A stretch of DNA of 64,000 bases from Aspidiotus rigidus (GCA_035079385.1 JAVHKY010000061.1:992001-1056000), one strand, 5' to 3'. Positions 1 to 11,594 are shown, counted from the first letter of the stretch. Program-made: numbers and translations. Notes: generated by a model from the letters alone, not told the origin.

Positions 1-98
1 GCACATCCTGCAAGAATTAGATGATTGAGTAAGGTCATCTCCTGGTCAATTCCATGGTGACGGCAGTTCTTCTCAAATCTCTCGGGTTTAGAGATAAT

Positions 99-1212
99 GG
101 AGATACGGCTTCCCTGAAAATTCTTCGCAGGAAATTCTTCGCAAGTAAACTATTCGCAAGAGAAAATTATGCGCAAGACAAATTGTGAGCACAGAAAATT
201 CTTCGCACTGAAAATTTTTCACAAAAACGAAAACACGAAAATTGTTCGCACAAAAATGTGTTTCATGATGCATATTAAAACGAGTACAAATCAATGTACA
301 ATGATACAAAAAATAGTTTAGAAATAGGAACTAATAAGCAATGTTATGAACTACTCCTCTCAGGTATATTAAAATTGGATGATCATCACCCTCCTCGTCA
401 GATTCAGTTTCGTCATTTTGGTCTCCAGAATTGTAACGTTCAACCAATCGCTTCAATCTAGCTGCGTTGTCACGATAAATTTTTTTCTTCTTTGTTGGAG
501 GCTCTCCCGCGACTTTTTCTTTGTACTTTACTTCTGTCAAGACCTGTTCTCGCTGCACAGCTTCGATGAATCGGAAGACATTCGGATGATACGCTTCCAC
601 CGTTGACTAGAAAACATTGTGCCATCCCTCAACGGAGTTATTAATTTTGGGCATACCTCTGACTGCGGCCTCATTGCGGTTACACATTTTCAATGGAAAC
701 TTCGGCGCTCGCCTACCCTTGCGATAAGGCCGGCCGACCCAGGTATCCTCAAAGTAATTGAGAACTCCTTCAGCCTCAACTGGGATAACGTTATTGTTTC
801 ATAAGACGTCGAATGCTTCCATCAGTTCATCAACTCGTACAAATGCTGACGCTGCAAAATGACGTAACCTATGAGCAAAATCACTATCCGTTTTGTAACG
901 CACCTCCAGCCCTTCTTCAATAACTTTTCTCATAATGCATTGGCAGAAATGAAAGAAACAACTTTGCTGCTTAGTTAGGCCTACTTGAAGATTATATCAA
1001 CTTGACGTCGCTCTCGAAATTAATTTCTTAATATTCTAACTTTCCCCCTTCATAATTTGTAGTGTCATATAAATCGTGCGAACAATTTTCGTGTTTTCGT
1101 TTTTGCGAAAAATTTTCAGTGCGAAGAATTTTCTGTGCTCACAATTTCTCTTGCGAATAGTTTACTTGCGAAGAATTTTCATGCGAAGAATTTGCCGGAC
1201 ACCGGAGATACG
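99..1212 (-). mobile_element. MULE (Mutator-like) DNA transposon, decayed, with 9-bp target duplication
   Basis: Two long inverted repeats bound this element, about 108-258 and 1077-1203. Each is built of short degenerate modules around TTCTTCGCA / TTCGCAAG; the right end closes in CCGGACACC. The 9-mer GGAGATACG stands directly outside both ends (99-107 and 1204-1212). A 9-bp duplication is typical of the Mutator superfamily. Between the repeats, on the minus strand, lies a recognisable but broken MULE transposase C terminus. The element is therefore about 1.1 kb and retains only the end of its transposase. The left terminal bases (GCTTCCCTG) differ from the right (GGTGTCCGG), so the ends have drifted. 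Confidence 0.8.
331..985 (-). pseudogene. MULE transposase C-terminal remnant
   Basis: Reading 985 to 331 on the minus strand gives one frame with two in-frame stops (near 804 and 608). In order it contains a CFFHFCQC segment, a YFEDTWVGR segment, the NNSVEGWHN motif and a REQVLTE helix. This arrangement is characteristic of the region after the DDE core in MULE transposases of invertebrates. A similar chain occurs in the element at 36 kb. The tail is rich in basic residues then acidic ones (KKKK, then a DDETESDEEGDD patch). The upstream catalytic domain is absent. It cannot encode a working transposase. The assignment rests on motif recognition, not a search. Confidence 0.75.
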
Positions 1213-4200
1213 TCAATTTAACTTTGTAGGGCAGACTTAATGTACGCGTGCTCCACCAAAATTGTGTGCTGTACGCCTGAATAAGTGTGGTCTACTATTC
1301 TACTAGCGTACACGTTCTACGCATGTTTCACTGCCAATACGCGCGTACAGCAGAACTCGTAGGACAATTCGTCGTTTTGTACACCACAAGCAGGTGACAC
1401 ATTCTTCTTTACATTTTTTTTTTTAATCTGTACATGTTCTATGCCATTACATACAATGTTGCTAAAAGAATTTTATATTAACGTGGTGAGTTCTGAAAAA
1501 GTATGTGTTAATTTTGCAATACATGGAATCATGGCGTGAGAGTGGATAGTCCATGGGTTTTTTTATTCCGTCAGGCCACCAATTTTCTGATTGATCGATG
1601 CGACAACGCTACACTTCTTTCTCTCATCACAAGGGAGAGCGAAGATGGGTCTCTTATTCATTCCAAAGAGTGGTCAGCGTACAGAAGTTGGACTGCTGTA
1701 GAGTACCAAAACGAGTCCGTGAACCATCAACAAAACGACGTTCACCGGGTCACTGGCGCTCATACCCATGCAATCGAATGATCTTGGTTAGATGCTAATA
1801 ACAGGCTTACGAGTTGGTAAATCACACTTCAATTTGTAGCAGAGCAGAAAACTTAGGTAGAGCGCGTACTAGTGGCTTAGCGAAGGTTGGGGAGGAGAGT
1901 TAGGGAGATCGAGACCCAAGACACGTGAAACGTCAAATTTTATTCTCAAATGTTTTTGCCACTAATTTTTGTAACATTTCTTTTCTCCCACTTCTTCTTG
2001 ATTCCCCCTTCTCTCCCAGAAAACTTTAACGGCTACGCTACGGGCGCCAACGGTACGAGAGGAACCCAGGTAAAGTGCATACACTACCGGTGTAACGTTA
2101 GAATTGCCGTTCCAAGAGCATCCCGTCTTCTTCCCTCTTCAATACGTAGTAAATTGAAACTTAGCCAGATTATAATGATATATGTAGGTATCTGAAGATG
2201 AGTACCTGCAATTTTTTTGAGGATCGGATAAGTAGTTCTTGAGATGAACTCATTTTTTTTTAAAATTTCCAACTATTATGAGAAGCTGCTCACGTTAAAA
2301 GAAGCGAACTTCTTTATCCTTTCGTTATCCGTCCGTGTATTGTGATACAGAATTTTTCAATTATTTTCATTTTGTCTGGTGTGATGTAGCAACAATTACG
2401 TGGAGCAAACCTTCGAGTAGGTTTTTTTTATCGAAAAAACGCACTGCGATAGTATTGGTGCGGAGATGCGATAGTATAATTCACTTTCGTGTATCCAAAA
2501 TTATTATCCCTTAGCCTACCGCCGCGTAGCGAAGGTATTTTTCCTACTTCCCATTTCATCAATCCTTATCAGATACCTATCCTCGTCTTTCCTTCTTCTC
2601 CCACTATCGCGTCTCCGCCACAATCTATTACGGTGAGCGTATACGAGTGAATTTTTGAGGTTCACCGGTGAGCTTCGGCTTGCTGGTGAAAGGAGTGTAT
2701 GTTCGGACATTCGACGTTGAAGGATGTCAATTTTTCGAGGAAGAATCGACGCTCGTATACGCGATTTCAACTTGCTCCACTTTTCTCGATGTGCCATCGT
2801 CAGGGCGAAGCGGATGACGTACCAACGTGGTCCGCTAAGGGTGTTTTATTTAGAGTTCTGATTTGAAACGTCGATATGTTAGTAAAAAGATATTTAATTT
2901 TCGAAAATCGAAATACTACCAATATTTTATATTATCGATCGGAAATCCTACAAATTGGTATCGTACCAAAGCCCGTTCAAAAATTTCAATTTCAGGTGTA
3001 ACCTTTAAGATATCAGACTGGATGAAGGGATTCTAGCCCCGGACCTCAGGATAATAACATCGAATTTATACGTGGTGCCGTGTGAATCGATCGCACTCGA
3101 GTTTCGAGGATATTTATCGAGGTGCGAATTTGGATCGATCCTTAATCGAACTACGTAGGAGCAATCGTCTACGTTATGCTTTACCATCAGTATTGACGAA
3201 AGAGAAAATGAACCAAAAGTCATTCGGAGTCGAGTAGCAGTAAGATCGGCGAATCAAGATTGCTACAAAATTTATTTACTGTATTTATTATTATTTTCAT
3301 GATAGATCGACGAACCCCATTCACTGCGTTGTGTACGAATTGATCGCCTACATATGTTGTCATTGGCTGTGTAAGTTCATATAATAATAATAATGTAAAT
3401 TTCTACCTGTATTCGAAGAGTCGATTCCTTTCCTTTCAGTCGATGAGCAGTGATTGTAATTCTTGAGAGAATTCTCAAGATCCTACGAATTAGACGCGCG
3501 AATGTGATTGTATCGAAGAGCAATGCTGCTGTCTGCAAATAATCAGCGAATGATTCTTTCGGCCTTATTTTCTAAATTTTATTTTAGGTTACCCGTAGTC
3601 CCCTCTTCTCTAGACTTATCCGGTTGGCTTGTACAACCCTTGTTTGCTTTTTAGATTGATTAGAAAGCTTGTTCAAAGACTACACCGAACGAGCGGAGTT
3701 TATATTGATCAATTTTCTTCTTTTTCGATCAAGATTTATGATTACTACGACAAACTATTTTCTTTTGTTTGACGGATGAGTAGAGCCCGTATCAACGACG
3801 ACGCGCTTGCCTCAACCATCAAGATATTTCCTAGAGCCTATGTGATCTCAAAAGGTGAACCAAAAACTGACTGTGGTCTATCTTCAGTCACTCACGCCTT
3901 CAGACAGATGTTGAGCTGGTCAGGGCTGGTCCTCTAAGGTGGAGAAGAATTGAGGTAAGAGTCTGATACTATCTGATGGTGGTTGTGACTATACTGAAGC
4001 TTAGATTGAGTTACGACCTTTCGATAAAGTACGAACTTTTGTCTCAAGTCTTGTCTACCTTGGTAGAGCCGTGTCAATAAATTATGAAGTTTTATCGTCT
4101 AGGTTTGTGTGTTGCTGCTTGTATGCCTCTACTCATACCTTGCTTCATCACACAGTCTCATTCTTTTTATTAGGTATTATTATTTCACAGCTTCTCAACT

Positions 4201-4324
4201 AACATAGGTAGAACATCTTATAAAGTTAGCCGGTATATTAGTCTACAATGGGTTTTACTTTCAAGATTATAGACCACATGCACGTATCTCCGGATAGGAC
4301 CTTGCGTGTTCCGAGATACGTACT
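1213..4324. other. Non-coding stretch, no gene recognised
   Basis: Short open frames occur here on both strands but none has a recognisable domain, consistent codon use or conserved motif. The only assignable piece is a 3' fragment of the CTACTGGATGG dispersed repeat at about 2166-2265. It may be ordinary intergenic or intronic DNA. Confidence 0.5.
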
Positions 4325-4354
4325 ATCATTATTATTATTATTATTATTATTATC
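4325..4354 (-). repeat. (TAA)n microsatellite at the 3' end of a LINE
   Basis: About nine ATT units on the plus strand (TAA on the minus strand) lie immediately beyond the 3' untranslated end of the minus-strand LINE at 4355-7135. The Dong element of Bombyx mori, the type member of the R4/Dong clade, is known to insert in TAA repeats. Confidence 0.8.
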
Positions 4355-7135
4355 ATTGCACTCTTTCTCGGTTGTACGTGGTAATAAGTATTCCCGGCGT
4401 GAAACATTAGAACAGGTACGAATTGCCCAGGTATCTAATGTACATCATTACTCGCTATTTAGGAACTGTCTAACAAGACTACACGATTTTAGAATCACAG
4501 CCTTCTGCATTTGGAAAAGTGTATATTGCGGTAATTTCAGCTTCTTCAAATTGTTGTTCAATTCTCTGTGGTTCAGACCATTACTTGTCATGACAATCGG
4601 TATGATGTCTACTTCCTTCACTTGCCGTAGTTTCTTCAGTTGTTGGCCGAGTTCCACATTTTTTCTCATCTTCTCAGCATATGCTGCCTGTATGTTGTGA
4701 GGACTTGGTATAGTGACATAGATTATCTGCACCTTCTTTTGAATTTTATCGCGTATGGTGATGTCAGGTCTATTATGCATAGTTTCTTTATCGGACATTA
4801 TTGTGCGGTCCCAGTATAAGGTAAATTCTTTATTGCATATCTATAACCGCTTCTGGCGTATAATCGTGATATTTGGTGTGTCTAGTATTAGTTTCACCCA
4901 TTCTCTTTCTTAATTCCAGATGAAGAATTTTTCCCGCCGCATCGTGCCGTTCTTTATAGGCTTTTGGCGCAAGTTGCGGGCACCCATTCAAAACATGTTC
5001 GATGGTTTCCCCGTTTGCACCGCACCTGCGGCAGAAGTCCCTGACACCGTTTTCTTTCAGCACTACCTTTCTTAGTTCCTTGTATGGATCACTTTGTCCT
5101 GGATAGCGAACATAAAGCCCTCGGTTTCTGGAAAAATACCAGCCTTTCCTAACCATGCATTTGACCGGTCTTGATCCACAAATTTGTTGTGTAACTCACG
5201 GGCAAATTTTCCATGAATCGCCTTACCACGCCATGTGTTCTTGCATTCCTCTTCCTGGTGCTGTATTTTCTCTTTCAAATTATCTTGTATCTCTCGGAGG
5301 TTTAGCGGCGTCAGCCCTGATCAGGAAACACAATCGCCTTTATAATTTTGCTGTCCTCCATTTTTGTATGAAAATACCTTCTCATTTTCATCACCTGTCG
5401 ATCATGCAGGCTGACAATGTCAATGAGGCCTCCCTCGCCCTCCTTGTTTCCTGGGCATTACTGTTCTCTCGGTTGCAGCTGTAGGATGGTGATACTGGTG
5501 TATTGTTAAGGTAGTCCTTATTTTTCTCTACAATGCCTCCAGGTCAGTGTTACTCCATGCAACAATGCCGAAAGAGTAGGTAAGCACAGGGATCGCATAG
5601 GTATTAATTGCTTTTATTATCGCTGCCCCATTCAATTTAATTTTACATACCGCATTAATTCTACTGGTGAATTCTTTGGATATTCTTTCTTTTACTTTTT
5701 TGGCCTCGGTTCTTTTACATTGCTCGATTCCAAGATATTTGTATGCTTCGTTTTCCTGTAAAGCTTTTATTGTCTGTTCTTCCTCTTCTTCCACGTTTAT
5801 TTTGATTATTTCATCATTACATTCTATCTTCTGCTGCGCCACCGTAACTGTTCGGCACTTATCAAGTCCAAATTTTATCTGGATATCCTTTGAGAACTGG
5901 GCCACTACCTTTATCGTCCTTTCCATCTCCATTTTGGATCTGTCATACAATTTCAGATCGTCCATATAGGATAAGTGACTTATCTTTTCCTGGCTGCCAT
6001 CTTCGTTTTTCAATCCATATCCATCTCTTCCATTGTTCAGCATTTGAGACAGAGGGTTCAGAGCGAGACAAAACCACAAGGGGCTCAATGAATCTCCTTG
6101 AAATATTCCCCTGTTGATTTTGATATTTTCTATTTCTTGTTTATACTCTCTTGGGCTGAGAACTATATTTGTGGTTTATTTCCTCATTACTTTAGAAAGG
6201 AATCCTATGAGTTTAGGGTCGATCTTATATATTTTCAACACCTCAACCAGCCAGGAGTGCGGGACAGAGTCGTACGCCTTCTGATAGTCAGTAAATGCAG
6301 TATGTAGTCGGCGCTTTTTCTTATATGCTTGCTCTGTGATGGTTCCATCTACAATCAGCTGCTCTTTGCATCCAAGTGTCTTTCTCCGGCTGCCTTTCTG
6401 CTCATCCGTTATTACCTTGTACTTTTCGCACTGTTTGTCCACCTTGTCCGCGATGCAGGCTGTAATAATTTTGTACAGGGTGCACAGGCAGGCAATAGGC
6501 CTATATTTTGATGGGTCCGTTGTCCTCTTACCTTTTGGAATCAGGTATGTAATTCCCTGCATTAAGTATGGCGGCATCGCCTCTGGTTTCTCTATGACTT
6601 GGTTTATTGCTTTCACTAGTGGAGTGTGGATTGTCCTCAGTTGTTTATACCAATAATTTTGAATACTGTCAATACCAGCTACTGTCCAGTTCTTAAGTCT
6701 GCGAATCACTCTTTTCAATTCACTTCCATGGACAGTATAATCGTTCATTTTTTCAGTTTTTGCTTCTATTCGTTTCCTCTCGCATTGAATCCAAGCAGCT
6801 CTATGATTGTGTTTCTTTTCCTGGGTCCACAACTTCTCCCAATATTCACGGGTTTCACCCTGGCTGGGTATCTCCCCGTTATCAGTTTTATCTAATGGTG
6901 CTTCAATCTTCTGGTAAAATAATTTCTCAGATTTATAAAACAGCTGCGTGTCTTTTTTCCCCTCGTTGCTTATCTTATATCTGCGGAGTCTCTCACTCAG
7001 TACCTGCAGCTTTTGTTTCAGTGTATCTATATATCCTCCAACTTCGTTGTTCTGTTCATATTTGGAGTGGTTTTTGACGTGTTTCATGTCTTTTGTCTCG
7101 CTGTGCCCTAAATTTGAAATTCGCGAGTAAATCCC
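4355..7135 (-). pseudogene. R4/Dong-like LINE: reverse transcriptase plus restriction-like endonuclease, broken
   Basis: Read on the minus strand, a basic, helical linker (7130-6800) precedes a reverse transcriptase. The YRPIACL block is near 6500, DYQKAYDSVPHSW near 6270, GIFQGDSLSP near 6090 and the catalytic YMDD near 5960. A thumb-like region and a WLGKAGIFPETEGF segment (about 5150) follow. Then come a CCHC finger CRRC..H..C (about 5020) and an RPD..IYVTIP endonuclease core (about 4750). This order, with the nuclease C-terminal, marks the R2/R4 group of LINEs. Breaks: an in-frame TAA after VMRK near 6175, a stop after LEAL near 5528, and frameshifts near 5300, 5120 and 4810. The 5' end is cut at a poly-C run (about 7131-7146), so the N-terminal domain is missing. 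The 3' end abuts TAA repeats. Confidence 0.85.
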
Positions 7136-7152
7136 CCCCCCCCCCGACAAGA

Positions 7153-7365
7153 GAGACCGTGCGCGTGGTGATCCAGAAATTTACGAGTACAATATGCATG
7201 CGCGTGCATGTGTGCGTGCGCGTGCAAATCTATACCTATGGGTAATTCAGAAATTTGCGAGTACACCCCGCGTGCGCGTGTGCAAATCTATACCCATGGG
7301 TGATTCGGAAATTTGCGAGTACACCCCGCGTGCGAGAATGCGTCCGCGTGCGAATCTCTTAATTT
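7153..7365. repeat. Minisatellite, about 66-bp unit, three copies
   Basis: Three imperfect direct units share GAAATTTRCGAGTACA followed by a GTGCGCGTGC-rich stretch. The two right-hand units also share AAATCTATACC.ATGGGT. The GC-rich alternating purine-pyrimidine part stands out against the AT-rich surroundings. It lies immediately next to the truncated LINE 5' end and a C run. Confidence 0.75.
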
Positions 7366-7389
7366 TTTACCTCCGGGCTAATCCTCCAA

Positions 7390-7830
7390 GCTATATAATA
7401 TGATAGAAGAGCCTAGTTAGTATAAACCTAGTATATATGATGCATATTAGGCCTAGTTAGGATGAAGCTGGTTAGTATAGGCCTAGTATAGTATATTAAG
7501 TTCATTATAATGAAGGCTGGAGTTTGAAATTGTTTAGCCTACATATTATAGGCCTAGTATGGTACTTTAACCTCTATGCTACATATGATAGGAATTTTTA
7601 GGGTACTTATTATAGACTTAGTATTGTATATTCAGCTCAGTCTAGTATTATGATGAAAGCTAATGTTCGAAATGATTTAGGCTATTTATTATAGGCCTAA
7701 GCTAGTTGCGAGTGCCATCCACCCACCCACCCACACCCCCTCCCCCCCCAATAGCAACTCTGATAAAACAGGTTCCCTGTTAGCCTCAATTAACAGAGTT
7801 GATGAAGGCAATCCCGAGCGGATCACATTG
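7390..7830 (-). repeat. AACAGG-family repeat, copy A, with internal tandem array
   Basis: Two roughly 141-bp direct units (7511-7650 and 7652-7790) share TTATAGGCCTA and ATGAARGCT..GTTYGAAAT. The right edge carries AAAACAGGTTCCCTG followed by GTTGATGAAGGCAAT. The same edge, in either orientation, is found near 19370, 23890, 24225, 31430, 31710 and 59185. The internal GGCCTAGT modules recur in the 19.3-kb copy. Confidence 0.65.
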
Positions 7831-7914
7831 TGAGCTGAGTTTTTTTTTTTTTCCGAGCAAATCGGTCAACTAACTTCTGCTCACTTCTACGCGAGCCAAT
7901 TTCTTTAATTCCCG

Positions 7915-8430
7915 GGAATGTACATCATCTGGATCAGCAACTGAAAAACTTTTCAACGGACATAGAATTTGATAAACGTTTCAGGAAGAATCTTTTCGGC
8001 TTTGCTTGTTCGTTATGTGATCGATTATGGTTTAAAAATGATTTGAAATCAATTAATTCGATTAAACTGACAGCAACAACAATGCAAGAAATTTTGAATA
8101 CAACGTTCGTAAAGGAAAATACAGTGTAATATGTGCAACGTTTAAATCTTCATTGGAAAAAAACAATTCCATACCAAGGTACTCTCGATCAAACGGTTTC
8201 TTTTATCCACAATTTCCAGACCATTTGCCGCCACTCGACCTTGCGTGTCAGAGATAGCATGTACGCAACATTCAAAAGAACAGCAAACACAGACAGATTA
8301 ACGCAAAAAGATGTGGAAAACAAGACTTTTTTAGAAAATTCTCTCCAACGGCATCTTTTGTTCTTGAAATCTATTCCAAACGAAACTTATTGCAATATTG
8401 GATGTCTAGGAAGAAAGGTGTTTTTGCCAT
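7915..8430 (+). pseudogene. N-terminal part of a Helitron-like/PIF1-helicase element protein
   Basis: A frame open from about 7925 to a stop at 8128 contains KNLFGFACSLCDRLWF, with a CxxCDRLWF motif. I associate this motif with zinc-binding N-terminal regions of helicase-encoding (Helitron-like) proteins in arthropod genomes. A further 99-codon frame (8133-8432) follows without a domain I recognise. It includes a basic helix and ends shortly before the helicase fragment at 8443. The frames are separated by stops, so this is a decayed gene. The link to Helitrons is inferred from one motif and the neighbouring Walker A helicase; I did not identify a Rep/HUH nuclease. Confidence 0.5.
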
Positions 8431-8442
8431 GATGTGTGAGGA

Positions 8443-8724
8443 TTGATAAGCCGACAATATTTTTCACATATAGCGCATCAGAAGATAGATGGGTATTCTT
8501 ATTGCGTACACTTAACCCTTGACCACTTATTTGATGATACTGATAACCCTTTGCAAGTCATCATCACTGGACCGGCTGGTTCAGGTAAAACATTTGTGCT
8601 GAAAATGTTGATGGAGACCATTATTTGTGCACTTCACTTGCAAACAATTATACGATCTACCTTTTCATATTTTCTTCAGAACAATAACTATGCTCCACGC
8701 AAAAGATTTTACAATTCACCTTGA
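8443..8724 (+). pseudogene. PIF1-type helicase fragment (Walker A)
   Basis: The frame contains PLQVIITGPAGSGKTFVLK at about residues 38-56, a Walker A P-loop with the hydrophobic strand and following helix arrangement seen in PIF1 helicases. The segment before it (GYSYCVHLTLDHLF) fits the helix that precedes the P-loop in that family. After about 93 codons the frame ends, and no Walker B or later helicase motif is visible downstream. It is a fragment, most likely of a Helitron or another large DNA element carrying a PIF1 helicase. A host PIF1 gene is less likely because the neighbouring frames are also broken and unlike host genes. Confidence 0.65.
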
Positions 8725-8755
8725 AACAAATAACAATGAAGAGAAACTACCGGCA

Positions 8756-9450
8756 CCGACATAAGAAATCACGCATTTATTTGATAAATGTCGCGCCCTT
8801 TTCACTGAAGCGCGAATCGCGGGTGAAATCATCAAAGCTAACATAAGCGACGAAAACAAATATTATTTACGTAAGGAAGTCCACAATTTGAGAAATTACA
8901 AAAACAAATATTCAAGGATCTACAATTTTCTGGAAGCTGTATGTACTCAAAACCTGATCAATCCAAAGGAGTACGAGGATCATAGACGAAAATTTGTGGT
9001 ATTTGTAAAAAAGTACACGACAAACACCTTACGTTTTCCAGCATATGGCCAGCATCAATATTAGTTTTGAAAAAGGTCTATCTGCAATGCTGCATTTTGC
9101 CACTGACGAACAACGATTCAAGGCTTTCATTCTGAAGGAATAAGTCCAGGGCAATACATACTGATCTGTTTCTTAAACATCTCACAATATCTCGCTCATG
9201 TAAGTTGTATATTCTGCGCGAAAAAATTTTTGACCAGTACGTCAAACATCCCGTTGAGATTAAAGATTCCTATTCAATTGAATTTCCTTTGTACACATAC
9301 ATTTCCGCAATAAAGCTGCTGAATTTTTGGGAGGAAATGGGTATCGCAGAACTGCCACGCGGGCTATCGGATTTGACTATAAGCCTTTCACACTTGGCGT
9401 TTGTTTACATTTTTCTTATCATACACGTAGTCATATTATCAAAATGAGGA
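8756..9450 (+). pseudogene. Unrecognised element protein(s), frame-broken
   Basis: A clean 97-codon reading (about 8771-9062, ending TAG) has a charged helical character, with segments such as LFTEARIAGEIIKAN and YNFLEAV. It overlaps the start of a second reading (9039-9143) with FEKGLSAMLHFATDEQRF. A one-base shift then leads to a third stretch (about 9153-9447) with HTDLFLKHLTISRSC and IEFPLYTYISAIKLLNFW. The second and third readings look like one protein broken by a frameshift and a stop. I do not recognise the family. Its place next to the PIF1 helicase fragment suggests it belonged to the same element. Confidence 0.4.
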
Positions 9451-10037
9451 AATTAAGATTAAAAAATTGACAAAATTCTTGGAAATTTTGGGTGAATTTT
9501 TATTTTTGCTTCTTTACGGGATGGTAAAATGTAAATATAATCCACAAAATTACAAAAATTATTTGAAAATAAAAAGTTGAATTTTTGTTTGACTACGAGT
9601 TTGATAACAAATCAGGCAAACGCTTATACTATCCGCATTAAGTTTTTATTGCAATGATATTTTTAGAAGAATATACAGTCTCCATCTTGATGTCGTTCAT
9701 TTCCAAGGAAATGTAAATTAAAATCGTTGATCGTCGTGACCTGTCGCAGCATTACGTACAAAAATGTAGAAGCTGTATAAGAGAAATGTCCTAAGAGAAA
9801 TATATTTGATTCCTACACTATCCTGCACGTCCTCTCCCCTTGAGATCACGTAGTTGTACCTACTCAAATACTCTTTTTCATATACTGTCTTCAAGTACAT
9901 GTTTTTGTTAAATATTTTGTTATCAACAGAATTACAGAGGGATAGGTTGATACAAAAACTTTTTTTTCAAGACATTGCAATGTTATTTTATTTGAATTAT
10001 AGCAAAATAAAATTTCAACACATACAATAAATAAAAG
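9451..10037. other. AT-rich non-coding spacer
   Basis: I see no gene, repeat boundary or RNA here. It separates the plus-strand helicase-element pieces from the opposing frame at 10038-10500. Confidence 0.5.
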
Positions 10038-10500
10038 TTAATCCTTGAAATTGAATTCGATGGAAATGTCGGGTAGATTGTCGTCTCCTGACGGTTTGTA
10101 AACAAAACGAACAATTTCCAAATCTGGGTTGAAAGTAGTCTTCTTAACCTTACAACCATTAATTTTCAATAAACACAATGATGTTACTGTTTGGGGCGGG
10201 AGCAACGCGTTACAACATTCCTTCTGTAGATTTCCGTCTTTTCCGATGCTGTACAATGGAATTAGAATGTTGCTTTTTTGATTTTGTGAATTTGGAATTT
10301 GAAGTGAAAACGTAGCAGCACGACCGTCATCTGATTTTTGAAAAAATCTTAATTAACGGTTTCTTGAAGAATATTATCAAACGCCGTATCGTTTGTACAA
10401 ATGAAATCCGCTAAGGGTGAACCACTTGCTTTGGCAATTCTTTGGACGTCAGTTTGCATATTCGTTAGGTGTTTCTTTAATACGTTTGCACTACTTTCAT
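10038..10500 (-). pseudogene. Unrecognised protein frame, opposing the helicase fragments
   Basis: From about 10500 down to the TAA at 10038, coding-like sequence runs in two frames. The first (about 10500-10350) includes TNMQTDVQRIAKASG and ends at a TAA. After a short shift, a longer frame of about 95 codons (10325-10038) runs through ATFSLQIPNSQNQKSN, PLYSIGKDG and ISIEFNFKD. Alternating beta-like segments with few charged helices suggest an all-beta fold, such as a structural or capsid-like protein, but this is only an impression. It faces the plus-strand PIF1 relic. I could not assign a family. Confidence 0.4.
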
Positions 10501-10766
10501 GCCACCTCCGGTCGAGACATAGACAGAGGACGACGACTTTATTTTTCGACCCCCCTCAAATTAATGGACAATTTGGGTAGCCCATGCGCTTGCATCTGCG
10601 AGCTTATACCTCGTGGATGAACTGAAGAAAATAATGCTTTGTAGAATAAAATTGAAGTACAACACGTTTTGTATTTTACTTCCCCTACCATAAACCTCTT
10701 ATTTTAAAGCTAGTCAGACTAACATGACGATCATAAATTACGTTAGACATGAAACATGATCTTCAT

Positions 10767-11575
10767 TTATTCGGCTCTGCCAGAAAAATTTTTAACCCTT
10801 CTTCTCTTAGAATCCTCCGTACCCGATTCTCCAGTCGCTTTGCTCTGTTCCCTTTTTGGTACTAAGTCAGTCTGCCTAGCTTCACTCTGATTTCCTCTAT
10901 GCGACGCGTAGCTCTCCAGTCTCTGTTGCCACCTTGGTTTATTTTTTATTTTCCGGCTCATTTTGTCTGCCAGCCTCTCTTTTTTCCCGCAGCTTCTCAC
11001 CCATAAGTCTAGTGATAGTCACTGCACTGCAGTATGTCAAGTCCACTAAATCTATCAGATTCATATCTGGTCTTACTTTCTGCGGGAGTATGTCCTTATT
11101 TATTGTCTGGATTACCTTTGTTAGCTTCCGGCTGTATCTTACTTTGGGGATGGCTGGTCTTCTTGAAGGTTCAACTCCATTGTACTCTGTCTCCTCTCTT
11201 TCAAATTCCATCCTCATCTTATGCATCAGCTCTGATTCCTTCGGCTCCTCCTCCTCTATCTGCACCACTTCTCGAGATTCCGCTGTGTTCTCCTCTTGTT
11301 CTTCTTCACTTGCCCCAAAGTCCTCTCCATGTTGTAGGGACAGTTCCTGTATTATTTCTTCCTTTATTCTTTCTCGATCTGCTGGTGGTATCAGGTTGTT
11401 TTTTCCTATGGTGCGCCTCTGATCCGCAATTCTTTGTTCGGTGACTTGATATTGGGGGTAAGCTTCCCTAAATTCCAGTACACCTTCTGGCGTTGTGTAG
11501 TTCCAGTTGGTTCCAGCGTGGTGATTCAGTAATGACAGCGCAAAATAAATTCATTCATATCTCGTGTCCATTTCA
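10767..11575 (-). pseudogene. R4/Dong-like LINE, 5' part (N-terminal region before the RT)
   Basis: The minus-strand reading starts before 11444 with a QRIADQRR..NNLIPPADRERI segment. It passes through a very acidic stretch (EEEQEEN, IEEEEPKESE) and then LIDLVDLTYCSAVTITRLMG. It ends in the basic KPRWQQRLESY block that precedes the reverse transcriptase in R2/R4-type LINEs. A frameshift lies near 10950. The copy stops at about 10767, before any RT motif, so it is 3'-truncated or interrupted. Its 5' end at about 11575 touches a TAA tract whose other side is the 3' end of a second copy on the same strand. Confidence 0.65.
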
Positions 11576-11579
11576 GTCG

Positions 11580-11594
11580 CTATTATTATTATTA
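11580..11594 (-). repeat. (TAA)n tract between two R4/Dong-like LINE pieces
   Basis: Five TTA units (TAA on the minus strand) sit exactly between the 3' end of the copy at 11595-12400 and the 5' end of the copy at 10767-11575. This is the expected target of Dong-type elements. Confidence 0.7.

Noticed and set aside
2516..2797. 93-codon minus frame rich in arginine
   Set aside because: It has no recognisable domain and no splice or start support.
4248..4700. 150-codon plus frame with a leucine run
   Set aside because: The leucines come from the ATT microsatellite, and the rest is antisense to the LINE endonuclease.
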